NCBI GenBank assembly: GCA_030247885.1
Contig: JAPDRO010000025.1
Location: 372,001 to 436,000 of the forward strand
Reading direction: 5' to 3'
DNA from: Taxawa tesnikishii (nom. ined.)
Lineage: Eukaryota > Ascomycota > Dothideomycetes > Dothideales
Length of the DNA: 64,000 bases
Positions 8,046 to 18,810 of the stretch are shown one piece after another. Positions within the stretch are counted from its first letter, which is position 1, and each line of letters starts with the position of its first letter. Below the pieces are notes generated by a model. It worked only from the letters and a program-made list of their open reading frames with translations, did no database searches and had not been told where the DNA came from. Made by a program: the position numbers and the translations under genes.

Positions 8046-10546
8046 TCATTTGATCCTCGTCTCGAATATTTCGAATATCCGAATCCATCCCATGAGCGTA
8101 TCCTCGCTCATGTCCTCGGGGTCGACTTGCTGACCGTACTCCCTGATACAGCATTCGAACGGCACGTTGTCCGGGGCGTGACCTGAGAGCATGTCTTCTC
8201 TGATGACCTCACCAGGCAAAGAAGAAGGTAGACCGCGGCTTTGCGCCTCGGATTTCTTCTCCTCGAGGTCACCCCACAGGACGAAGAGTTTGTCCCTCAA
8301 CGCTTGGAGCTTGGCGGAGTCGTTTGAGATGCTACCTTCTGTCAGCTGCCGTCAGCACAACCAGAATCCGTGACAAACTTACTCGGTAGCGTCTTCGTTG
8401 AGCAAAAACTGCGCCTCGGGATTCGAAACGTGCAACCACAACCGTGGCGGCGTCTCGCCTTGCTTCGTCAATCTCTTCCCATCCTCGACTAGCAGGAAGA
8501 AATCCCATTGCCATGGATAGGGAGTGAGCTGTCAACGTCCACATCCACGGGATCTGCGCCGCCCTCTGCGTCACTGTCGGGATCCTGCTGGGAGTTCAAG
8601 GTGGAGCTATAGGGCCGGGCGAAGTCTTCTAGTCGCGGGGGTAGAAATCCACGACCCGGACCATGGCGCGTCGTTTCTGGTTGACGAAGGGAAGTTGGAT
8701 CTCTTCGCCCGAGGGTCCACGGGAGGTGCGTGGGAAGGAGAGGACGGAGGAGATGGTGCTCGGGTTCACGTCTTGGTTTCTGCAGATGACGTGAGGGTTT
8801 GCTGAAGTCGTGCTTGCGCTCTCGGCCGGCTCTGCTGCGGTCTTCTGGGCGCGGTCTCTTTCCTTTGCCGACGCTTCTTTGCCTTCCGCTGTTCTTTTTG
8901 GCGTCTTCGGTGTCGGACAAGGAGCGCTTTCTGCCTTTCCAATACTTCTCTTTCCGGTCTAGCAGCTCGATGACTTCTTTGCGATCCTTGACCTGCCAAA
9001 CTTGCAGCAGCACTTTATCTGGGTATCGAAAATCCGGCCAAAGATTGCCCTCAATCCTCGTCTGGGGATCGGTCTTAATCCGCATATTCCGTATGACGAC
9101 CAAATCTCCTTCTTTAATCTTTGATCTGGCGTACGAAGCGTGTGGTTCTCTGACTTCCACTTTCAGAGCCATCTGGCCATACGGACCGGGCCATTTCCTC
9201 TGCCGTTCCCGATGCGGGTCGATGTAGTTGAGCGGGTCGCCGTCGCGTCCCTGTTCGCGCTCTTCTTCTGGAGACGCGTAGTCGAAGAGGTGTTTGTTGG
9301 TTGTGTAATCGGTAACGTATAGCTCGCACGCATCGAACTGGCCAGGATACATGCGAATGACTTCCACGAGGACGTCACAGAAACGGTCTGGAGCAACGTT
9401 GCGAATCAGCCCGAACTTGGGACCAAAAGATGATGCAGCAGACGGTTCCGCTGGCACAAGCTTCTTGGGAACCTCTTTCATTGGCCTTTCTGGAACAGGA
9501 GCTTGGGCCACCTGCTTGCGGGCCCTTGCCACGGGGAAGTCGTCTTTCAGTGCTTCCACGAAATACCTGTTTTCAAAACCCTCTTCCATTCCCGTGTCCA
9601 GTAACCCGAAGTCGTAATCAGGCGGAAAGTCGTGCGTTTGAATCATATGATCTCGACGACCTTCAACCGCCTTGAATTTCCTCGTGCACCCATGTTTGAA
9701 GCAATTGTAGGCTTTGCTCCCTTGTTCGAGGTATCTGCTAAATTTCGGGTCGTGACGCTCCCAACGATGAATGGTTGTAAGATGTTCTGTAGGGAAATTC
9801 CTGTGGCATTCTTGGCAAGTTGTTTTGGGAGCAGCTTGGTTGTCATGTTCCTCCGTTTCAACCGGGTCAGTAAGAGCGCGATCGGGAGGACTATTGTCGG
9901 CCGTTCCATTTGATCGGGCGTGCGAGTTGCGAAGAGTCCGCTTCGGGCTGGCCAAAGATTTGTTGTCATGATAGAACTGAATGACGTACATCCGCTCTTC
10001 TACCGAAAGCTTCTGGAAAGGGTTTGACCGGGTCCCTTCGAGGTCTTTATCCCCGGCATATGCGACCTTGAAGCCTAACTCCGGTATGCAGTTCGGGGCA
10101 GCACCAACCACTGGGTGCCCCAGTTAGACATCAAAGTATTCTTTCCTAGTCTGGGCCAGATCTGAAAGCAACAAGTCAATTGGCATAAAGTATTCGTGGT
10201 TTGTATAACATACCTTGATGCTTCGAAGCAACACAACGTCGCCAACAGAAACTGGGGGCAGGTTCTCCCTTTGGTATTGAAGAACCGAACATCGATTCCT
10301 TGTCCATGGGGAAAGTAGTCCTTGAATGCTCGGTCAACCAGAGTGAAAGTGACGGTATAGTCTAAGAAGCATGAGTATGATAATGTGTAAGTAAGAAGCT
10401 GACCTACCGCCGCTGTTGACACGCTTGGGTGCAAGCGCTTCAGTCGCTATACCAATGACATTGACAAGAGCGAAATTTGAAGGTGGAAGCTGCTTATTGA
10501 AGACCGCATAGAAGTCTGTGAAATCTTTGGGTACGTCGCTGGACAT
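8046..10546 (-). CDS. POT1: Telomere-protection protein Pot1 with inserted C2H2 fingers
   Basis: Exons complement(10408..10546, 10214..10361, 8383..10161, 8046..8338). The N-terminal OB fold (LVNVIGIATEALAP, then GIDVRFFNTKG and VGDVVLLRSIK) and the second OB fold (POT1PC: DRFCDVLVEVIRMYPG, CELYVTDYTTNKHLFDY, WPGPYGQMALKVEV, IKEGDLVVIRNMRIK) match Pot1, which caps the single-stranded telomeric overhang. The C-terminal part (VRVVDFYP, WQWDFFLLVEDG, LRDKLFVLWGDLEE, PFECCIREYG) also matches fungal Pot1. Between the OB folds, in the same frame, sit two C2H2 fingers of ZNF511 type (9608..9820). Four single-base losses in G/C runs (8520-8522, 8637-8641, 10095-10098, 10267-10269) must be restored to read the family sequence. 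Two more frame changes, between 8790 and 8960 and at the last intron (8339..8382), are unresolved. With these corrections the product is about 786 residues. It diverges from importin alpha. Confidence 0.85.
9608..9820 (-). other. ZNF511-like double C2H2 finger within POT1
   Basis: Finger 1 has C-x2-C-x12-H-x4-H spacing (starts CQECHRNFPTEHL); finger 2 has C-x4-C-x12-H-x4-H spacing (starts CFKHGCTRKF), followed by THDFPPDYDF. Finger spacing, the HDPKF linker and the FPPDYDF tail resemble the last two fingers of the ZNF511 family, normally a stand-alone protein. The 540-codon open frame 8489..10111 runs without interruption from the end of the first Pot1 OB fold through the fingers into POT1PC, so the fingers are part of Pot1 as sequenced. 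Confidence 0.75.
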
Positions 10547-11345
10547 CTTGCAGTCTCAAGATTAGCACATCTGATGGACGACTCAAGTAGTGTTCTGGAG
10601 AAAGAGCGATATATGCATGTACGTATTGACTAAGTCGGCCTCGGGTAAGCTGCAAAGCATTCAGACTTCGTTTACGTCCTATGCAAACCACAAGACTGAA
10701 AGAAGTTGGAGATGAGATGCAAACCAGAAGTCTCTGGTAACAACATCCCAAAGCCTGATTCAGCACCCTGTTTCCTGGAGGTTTCAGAAGCTTTGCAGGC
10801 AATCAGATCAAATGCAACACCGTAGATGGTGTCCAGTACTCGGCGTGAGGCGGAGTCGGTGTATGGTGGTTCTGTTCAATTTCGGGCGCGTGTTGTTGCT
10901 ACCTGAGGCACGCGACGCGTATGATTCTTTAAATTGCCGCCGCACGCACTGTCACATGCTCCCGCCTGAACGGTGATTCGGGTTTGTACCAGATCAGATC
11001 GAAGTCGGGGTGGGCCGTGAGAATGCGGGCGGTGCAGTAGGTTTGCGGATTCACGGTGAACAGATTGTCCCTAATCTTGTTGGCATACTACATACGTGGA
11101 CGAAGTAGCCAGAGAGCAATTGTTTACTCTCCAGCTGCTTGTTCTTTCTTTCGGCGGTCCGTGCGAAGTGGGGCACCAATACTTCGCTGTAAACCCTTGT
11201 TGCCTTTCTCACTCTGCATCATCCACATAAACCTGCGTCACGAACAACAAATATTCAGTCCGCGCAGTTGCCATCTTCAATTCGTATCACAACACGCTCT
11301 CTTGCTGCTTGTTGATTCCCCTGCCTTTCCGCCACAACACACGCC
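10547..11345. other. Divergent promoter region, POT1 / importin alpha
   Basis: About 800 bases between divergent starts. The part next to importin alpha (11240-11340) is CT-rich leader sequence. No other gene or repeat seen. Confidence 0.6.
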
Positions 11346-13246
11346 ATGGCGGACCGCTACATTCCCGAGCACCGTCGGACGACGTTCAAAGCCAAGAACA
11401 CATTCAAGCCCGACGAACTCCGTCGCCGCCGTGAGGAGCAACAAGTCGAGATTCGCAAGCAGAAGAGGGAGGAGAACCTCGCGAAAAGAAGAGGTATTGT
11501 GAGCCGTGGCGAGAGCGCTCCAGGTGCATCCCTGGGTGCGGCACCAGACAGCGACGACGAGAGCGGAACAATCGAGAGTCAGGTGTGTAACTTCCCTTTG
11601 CCACTTGAGGACACCACCTGCATTTCCCGCTTCAGCTACGAGCGACTGCAGCGTTCTAGAGACGCCTGCTACTTGTTTGTAGTCGATGGACTGCTCCTGG
11701 ACAGGGGCTACCTCGAAGCCTGACGGTGTATCCACATCTTGCATCCACAGCCCACGCTGACCTGTCCTCCCAACCTAGCTCAATGAGGAACTTCCTCAGA
11801 TGGTCCAAGGTGTCTTCTCCGACAAGATCGACGACCAGATCGCCGCCACAACCAAGTTCAGGAAGTTGCTGAGCAAGGAGCGCAACCCCCAATCGAGCGT
11901 GTCATTGAGACCGGTGTCGTCGGTCGCTTCGTCGAGTTCCTCCGCTCCCCTCACACCTTGGTGCAGTTTGAGGCCGCTTGGGCCCTGACCAACATTGCGT
12001 CCGGTTCCGCCCAGCAGACCCAGGTTGTTATCAATGCTGGAGCTGTGCCAATCTTCGTGGAGCTGTTAAAGAGCCCGGAGCCGGACGTCAGAGAACAAGC
12101 AGTTTGGGCGCTCGGAAACATCGCTGGTGACAGCCCACAGTGCAGAGATTTTGTCCTTCAATGTGGTGCTCTGGGACCGCTTGTTGCGCTTCTCGGTGAC
12201 AGCCGTAAGCTGAGCATGCTGAGAAACGCTACATGGACCCTGAGCAACTTCTGCCGTGGCAAGACGCCCCAGCCCGATTGGGCTACTGTACGTTACAAGC
12301 CGGCCAAACTGCAAATGCTGTTGCTAACTTTGGACAGATCTCCCCGGCTCTTCCAGTGCTTGCCAAGCTCGTCTACTCTTTGGATGATGAGGTCCTCATC
12401 GATGCTTGTTGGGCGATTAGTTACTTGTCCGACGGATCCAATGACAAGATTCAGGCGGTCATCGAGGCCGGCATCCCTCGTCGTCTCGTTGAGCTGCTCA
12501 TGCACGCTTCTACCTCTGTTCAGACCCCAGCCCTTCGCTCTGTTGGAAACATCGTTACTGGTGACGACGTCCAAACACAGGTCATCATCAACTGTGGAGC
12601 TCTTCCTGCCCTCCTCTCTCTCTTGAGTTCCACCAAGGATGGCATCCGCAAGGAAGCCTGCTGGACCATCTCCAACATCACCGCCGGCAATTCTAGCCAG
12701 ATCCAGTCTGTGATCGATGCTGGTATCATCCCTCCTCTGATCAATTTGCTTGCCAACGGCGACTTCAAGACCCGCAAGGAAGCTTGCTGGGCCATCTCGA
12801 ATGCCACTTCAGGTGGACTGCAGAAGCCTGACCAGATCCGCTACCTGGTTAGTCAAGGATGCATCAAGCCTCTGTGCGACCTCCTCGCTTGCCCGGATAA
12901 CAAGATTATCCAGGTTGCTCTGGATGGCTTGGAGAACATTCTCAAGGTCGGAGAGATGGACAAAGAGGCCGCTCAGACTGGTGAGGCTCGCGTCAACCGG
13001 TATGCCTTGTTCATCGAAGAGGCTGGTGGTATGGAGAAGATCCACGACTGCCAGAACAATGCCAACGAGGAGATCTACATGAAGGCCTACAACATCATTG
13101 AGAAATACTTCTCTGATGAGGAGGGTGAGGGCGACATGAACGAGCTTGCTCCTCAGGCCGGCCAGGACGGCCAGTTCGGTTTTGGTGCTCAGTCCCAGCA
13201 GCAGAACTTCAACTTCGCCAACGGTGGTGATTCGATGGACATGTAA
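11346..13246 (+). CDS. SRP1: Importin subunit alpha (karyopherin alpha)
   Basis: Exons 11346..11582, 11779..12287 and 12338..13246 (introns of 196 and 50 nt); 551 residues, the usual length. The N-terminal importin-beta-binding domain ([20 protein letters not shown] and the following basic stretch) precedes about ten armadillo repeats with the expected W-N ladder, for example [36 protein letters not shown] and [12 protein letters not shown]. The tail is acidic and then Gln/Gly-rich. It carries classical NLS cargo into the nucleus with importin beta. The frame breaks in KERNP; adding one C to CCCCC at 11886-11890 gives [14 protein letters not shown], the conserved family sequence. Because this gene is essential in yeast, the break is best explained as a sequencing error. 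Confidence 0.96.
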
Positions 13247-14102
13247 GCTGCCAGCTTACCTGACTTCTCCTCCAGTACGGATGACAGCCGCCATCTCCGC
13301 TTCACCGTACACGCCATGACCGGCGACACGCTTCGACTGCTCCATCGTCACGGAGAGCGGAAATCAAAGTCCGATTAGCAGCCTGGTCCCAGCAGCTCAT
13401 TCATCATGAGCAAGGTCCCGCACTCCGGCCACAAACAGAGGCCACATCGGCAGATTCCCAACAGCACCGGCACAGCTCGCTTTCCCCAGTATCATCAACC
13501 CCAAGCACTGCCCCGATTGCTTCGTCACCATCCGACGTCACACCACACACTCCCACCACCACCACAACATCACCACACCCCGAGCCTTTCGTATTGTTCA
13601 ATCCGTCCTTTTATCCATCTGTCTTGATGATCCCAATTCATGAGCAGACAAAGATACACCGTCATGTAATTTCCTTTTGGACCCAGATTACCCCATTGCA
13701 TCATATTGCTGGCGTAGAAGAAGTCGTTTCCCTCACTGGTGGGCTTTTGGGGCGAAGGGTTGGACTTTTCGTATCGCTGGCGCACCTACTTCGTGTTTAT
13801 AGAAAGCAACGCGAATGAACCACCGTTCCAAACAACTTGCTCAAGATCTTCCTTTGCATGTGTAGTGTTTGAACGAATCAGTATGTGTTCAGTGATGTGA
13901 TTGCCCGTATATGCAATCCATACTTTCTCGAGGCTTGGCGTTGCGCTAGCGCAAAATCTTTTGGCCGTTTTGAGATAGATTTATATGCATCACAACACAC
14001 ATTTTCAGGAAGGGTTCAGAGACTTCGGCGAAATCAAGTTTCACCGGAAATGACCCCACAATATTACACCTAAGAGTATCAATTCCTGATTACGGTGTGG
14101 AC
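13247..14102. other. Intergenic: importin alpha 3' end and ELP2 5' region
   Basis: About 850 bases. Only short open frames without recognisable domains (for example at 13406-13627, His/Pro-rich). Taken as the 3' UTR of importin alpha plus the ELP2 promoter. Confidence 0.6.
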
Positions 14103-16643
14103 ATGGTCGGCGCTCGACCTGAGTACATAGCCGCAGGCGGTAACAGACATCCTGCAGCTGCCGACTGGATACCTGATACTCTTGCATTCGGCTGTGGCAA
14201 CAACATCGCTCTGTGGGACCCTACACGCCCGAATCAAAGAATCAGAACAATCTTGAGGGGCCACACGGATGTCGTGAACGCGATCAAGCTACTCCAATGT
14301 CCGAGCTTGAAAGTACCCCCGATCCTTATAAGTGGCTCTGCGGACAAGACTGTCCGGGTATGGTTTGGCAGGCACGGTTTCGCCGCATCAAAATGTCTTT
14401 CGGGTCACCAGAGTTCTATCAACACGGTTGCGGTGCTGCCGGGCTCCGAGTATCTTGTTACTGGCTCAGCGGACGCTACCCTGAAGGTGTGGAAGCTCGA
14501 CCTTGCTGACTACGAGCGGAAATCAAACGAGCACAACGTTTTGCCCGAAGTTAGTTGCATCTCGTTCCATTGCGCTTAGGGACGGTTCTATAGTGCGAGA
14601 TAACATGCTGACAGACAAGGTTAGTCACTCGACGTACGGCTTGTGCAAACCATCAATCTCAAGCCTCGTTATTTTCCGCTAGCGACGGCGATTACTCGAT
14701 TGACATCAGGCCAGCACGTGCTCGCCGTTGCTGGTACAGCGGCCTATGTCCAGATCTTCATGCAACAAGGGGAAGAATTCGTTCTTGAAGCAACACTTAC
14801 TGGTCATGAGGGATGGATTCGATCTCTAGATTTTGTACAGGAAAATTCAGCATCTGATAGCGATTGTTTGCTGGCTTCTGCCAGTCAAGACAAATACATA
14901 CGTATTTGGCGATTTCACAAAGGAAACGACCTTCCTGTGGCAAGTGCGGCAGCAGCTGACCCATCTTTGGGCGCATTGGGCAGATCACTTTCCAACAAAG
15001 CCCATCATATAGGCACAGGCGACTCAAGGCATTCGATCACTTTCGAAGCGCTCTTGATCGGACACGAAGATTGGATATACACGGCCAGGTGGTCTTCAAC
15101 AGGCAATGGGGCGAAGACACCGCGCCTACTTACTGCTTCCGCGGACAACTCTTTAGCAATATGGGAGCGCGATCCGGACTCTGGATTCTGGATGTGTGTT
15201 ACCCGGCTCGGAGAGATCAGCGCCCAGAAGGGATCTACCACGGCCACAGGCAGCACTGGAGGGTTCTGGATTGGCCTGTGGTCACCAGATAGTACTACCG
15301 TAGCAAGTCTCGGGAGGACGGGGAGTTGGAGAGCGTGGAAACATTTGAGTGACGCCGACCGGTGGGACCAGTCTATGGGTATCAGTGGGCACGTCAGAGA
15401 AGTGAAGGATATAGCTTGGTCTTCCGACGGTTCTTTCCTGCTATCAACAGCTTCAGACCAGACCACTAGACTTTGGGCACAGCAGGTATCCGATGGAATG
15501 CACACATGGCACGAGATGTCCAGACCTCAAATCCATGGTTACGATCTGAATTGCATCGATACTTTGGGCACCAGACAGTTTATCTCTGGAGCCGACGAGA
15601 AACTCCTACGCGTTTTCAACAAACCGAAGGCCGTAGCCAACATTATCAGCAAGTTCACCGGCTTCGAAGACGAAACAGCAGCGGATCTACCCGAAGCTGC
15701 AAATATCCCCGTTCTCGGCCTCTCCAACAAAGCCATCGACACGGCCGCTACGGAAGAAGAAGCGGAGCAGGCTCGAGCAGAGCAGGATGTGAACGATCGG
15801 CAAGCCGTCGATCCAACTTCAATAACGAGCAAATCCGCTCTGAATACTGATCACCTGCCTTACGAAGACCAACTCGCCCGCCACACGCTATGGCCCGAGC
15901 ACGAAAAGCTATACGGTCATGGTTACGAGATCTCTGCCGTCTGCGCCTCTCATGACGGCTCCCTTGTCGCAACAGCCTGCCGTGCGAGTTCTATCGACCA
16001 CGCAGTCATCCGCATATACGAAGCCACCGAGTGGCGTGAAGTCAAACCCGCACTCACAGCGCACTCCTTGACCGTTACCAGCCTGGCTTTCTCCCCAGAC
16101 GACAGGTACCTCTTGAGCACTGGTCGCGACCGGCAATGGGCACTCTTCAGGAGGGATGCAGACTCACCGACGACATACAAGCCTGCGGCTTTAAATCCAA
16201 AGGGCCATTCCCGCATGATCCTCGCCTCTTCATGGGCGCCGCAAAGTGCGGATCAATACGTCTTCGCAACCGCGGGCCGTGATAAGAGCGTCAAGATCTG
16301 GGCGTTCACATCGCCCCAGGATGTCGCATGCAAAGTCACGCTGCCCACCTCTGCCGCCGCGACCGCCGTTGCGTTCTACCACAGCTCGCCGGCCGACCGG
16401 CTCGTGCTGGCCTACGGCACCGAAGAAGGTCGTATCAGTATTGGAGTTCTCACTCTCAGCGACTGGAACGTAGTGGAGGGATTCGAAATGCAAGAATCAC
16501 AGGCACCGTCCGGGGCTATTAGCGCGCTGTGCTGGCGTCCGGATCAGGGATGCAAACCTGGGAAGTCGGAGTTGGCGGTTGCGAGCGACGACCATTCGGT
16601 TAGGATCTTTCAGTGCGATGTGCCTACGACTCATGTGCAATAG
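14103..16643 (+). CDS. ELP2: Elongator complex subunit Elp2 (WD40)
   Basis: Exons 14103..14549 and 14625..16643 (75-nt intron); 821 residues, no frame problem. The start MVGARPEYIAAGGNRHPAAA matches the conserved Elp2 N-terminus, so the upstream GTG at 14097 is not used. WD repeats run through the whole protein and form two propellers: GSADKTVRVW, GSADATLKVWKL, SASQDKYIRIWRF, TASADNSLAIWE, STASDQTTRLWAQ, STGRDRQWALF, TAGRDKSVKIWAF. The Elp2 signature RPQIHGYDLNCI then FISGADEKLLRVF lies between them. Elp2 is a scaffold of the Elp1-2-3 core of Elongator, which makes the 5-carboxymethyl modification of wobble uridine in tRNA. Confidence 0.95.
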
Positions 16644-17668
16644 GGAGGGGAGGGATAAGGAGAGGGAGGGGAGGGAGAAGGAAACGTGCTGATGGTGTAC
16701 GCAGAGCAAATGTCATACTACAATTAGTACTAGTGGTGATCCCGACTGCTGGAGCATGTAGACAGACACGTTGGAACCCCGAGGTCCATCTTGAAGGCAT
16801 CTTGATAGAGCCCTTGACCACTTTGGAGACTAATGTTGAGATGATAACAATCGATGGGGAACCAAGGGAGTGTGATTTCCATTGGTTGTACCGGAAGGTT
16901 TCACTAGGTGCGCTCACGGTCCCGCAGCGGTCCTTCACTGCCTTCTGGTCTAGTGCTCCTATATAATGTTTATGCATCCGTTAAAACCACGCTATGCTAG
17001 GCGGCGAAGCTAGAACGCTGGCGGATTTGTTGCCGATGTACATCCTGAACCGCAAGGACAAGAAACGATCTCAACAAGTGACGAGCTCCCTTGTCGGGCT
17101 GCCTCCTCGTTCACGCATTGTGTAATACTCTGCATGGCAAGAAGTTCAGATCACACCAATTCTTGCCGCTCTCACTGGCGTAGTGAGTTCGGGTATAACT
17201 CTGAGACGTTGTATTGCTTTCGCTTCCTGCTAGTAGGTTACACCGCATCGCTTTCGCGCTGGTGGGCTGGTATTCACGTGTAGCACCACCTGGATTGTTG
17301 GGACCCCATTGCAAGCACAAGCTCAACAGCTAGTTAGTCTGCAGAGGGGAGGACTTGTACATCCGTATCGCAGTTTCGCAACAGACGAGACATGACTTCC
17401 GCAAAGCACACTTGCTAAGGTAGAAAGACGTTCCCACTTCGATGTGAATCTCGGGCTGCTGGCTGCGCAGAGCATCCGTGAGCATCATCAGAACTCTTTT
17501 CCATCGGTCCAACTTGTCCAAGACGTCGAGGTGAGATTTTGCCAACTGCCTGTCCGCGGACCGGACGATCCGTCATCCAGCCGTGAGCTTCTCCTCTGAC
17601 AAACTATCCTTCTCTCACAACCGCCAAACTGGGCTCTCCTGGTGGAAACAGCGCCGCGTCTCTACTCT
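16644..17668. other. Intergenic between convergent ELP2 and ALDC
   Basis: About 1 kb between two stop codons. A purine-rich GGGAGGG stretch lies at 16644-16682. No supported gene or repeat. Confidence 0.6.
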
Positions 17669-18370
17669 TCATCCCTCGACAGCCTTGATACTCTCACTAT
17701 CCTGCACCAGCTTCGCCTTGTTGAAGCCGTCGCTATCAGGCAACTCAAGATGCACCTCTTTCAGCGCCGCAACACTCAACCTCGCATCCTTTGCCTGGAA
17801 ATCGAGCACATGTCCGCCGCGCGTGCGATCCTCGCTGATAAAGTGGATATGATTCCCCGCCACCGAGATACCCTGTGTGAAGGCGGGTGACCGGAACCCA
17901 ACTAAACTGCCGCGGATGTCGGAGTAAGTATTCACGACCTGATTATCCGCCAGACTCGAGTTCTCCTGCCCTGCAGACTTCTTGCGCACGGTGCGTGCAG
18001 TGACTTTTTCGAAAGTCGCCTCCATGCGGATGGCGACGTAATGGTTGTTCGCCTTGGGTAGAAGCACGTCAAGCATGCCGAATAGCTGGTCCTTACTGAT
18101 GGACTCGAACTCTCCCGTCTCTGCGGCGCGGAAGTCCGTGGTCATGACGAAGGGAACGATGGTTGAGGGATCCGCTTCTGCGATGCTGCCGCCAGCTCTC
18201 ATTTGGTAGATCTTGCCGTCTACAACGACCATCTCGCCATCCATGTCTTTGAAAGTGCCGAGACCGTGGTTTCCGGTGTTTTCGACGTCTTTTGCTGTTA
18301 GGCCGGAGTGGTATACTCCTTCCATTAGGGCGTTGATGGTGGAGTATTGGAATAGCTCGTTTGGCGCCAT
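17669..18370 (-). CDS. Alpha-acetolactate decarboxylase
   Basis: Single exon, 233 residues from the only in-frame ATG (18370); it begins MAPNELFQYSTINALMEGVY, the normal start of this family. It converts (S)-2-acetolactate to (R)-acetoin and CO2. The zinc-binding motif G-N-H-I-H-F with the downstream RGGH (VAGNHIHFISEDRTRGGH) gives the expected three histidines, and SLVGFRSPAFTQGISV is the conserved segment before it. There is no signal peptide or mitochondrial presequence, so the enzyme should be cytosolic. It is head-to-head with an AlsS-type acetolactate synthase 440 bp away, which would supply its substrate. In bacteria the two are commonly an operon (alsSD/budAB). No intron; base composition is like the surroundings. 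Bacterial ancestry is plausible but not proven. Confidence 0.93.
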   Translation of the reverse strand: MAPNELFQYSTINALMEGVYHSGLTAKDVENTGNHGLGTFKDMDGEMVVVDGKIYQMRAGGSIAEADPSTIVPFVMTTDFRAAETGEFESISKDQLFGMLDVLLPKANNHYVAIRMEATFEKVTARTVRKKSAGQENSSLADNQVVNTYSDIRGSLVGFRSPAFTQGISVAGNHIHFISEDRTRGGHVLDFQAKDARLSVAALKEVHLELPDSDGFNKAKLVQDSESIKAVEG

Positions 18371-18810
18371 GCTGGGCGGAGGTCCTCGTTTCCGTCGTAC
18401 ACGGGTATTGTCCGAACGCCTCAAATTGAGAGAATGGGTGATGAACGGTGCTCGTATGGAATTTGTGTGAGAAGTGATGTACTGTAGTGGTAGCAGTATA
18501 GATGATGACGTATACTAGGCGTTATCCGGAGCTGCCGCAACAACGTGAAGTGACAGGCCTACTTCTACGATACAATGATGACCAACGCCCTGTGATGCTG
18601 TACTTGCTCGTTTCCTTCTGAATTACCCTTCTTGCCATTGCAAGCTCCAACGGGCGACAATCTTGCTTCCTTGAAGCTAACCGTCCTTCTATCTTCCCTC
18701 TACATCTTACAACTGATTCTACGTGAAACCAAAGGCCTCTACTGAAGAACCTCCAGCAGTTCTCCTGTTCTTCGGCAGCTTGTTCCATACCCGTTTCTAA
18801 ATACACCACA
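18371..18810. promoter_or_regulatory. Shared bidirectional promoter of the acetoin pair
   Basis: A 440-bp gap separates the two start codons, so the control regions of both genes must overlap. The half next to the synthase (18620-18800) is CT-rich leader-like sequence. I could not identify specific regulator sites. Confidence 0.6.

Noticed and set aside
8489-10111. Separate ZNF511-type gene adjacent to POT1
   Set aside because: The fingers are in the same frame as Pot1 sequence on both sides, with no stop, start or splice signal separating them. Too little room exists for an independent gene.
8046-10546. POT1 as a pseudogene
   Set aside because: Four of its breaks are of the same homopolymer-loss type found in essential genes across the window, and all domain motifs remain intact once they are restored.
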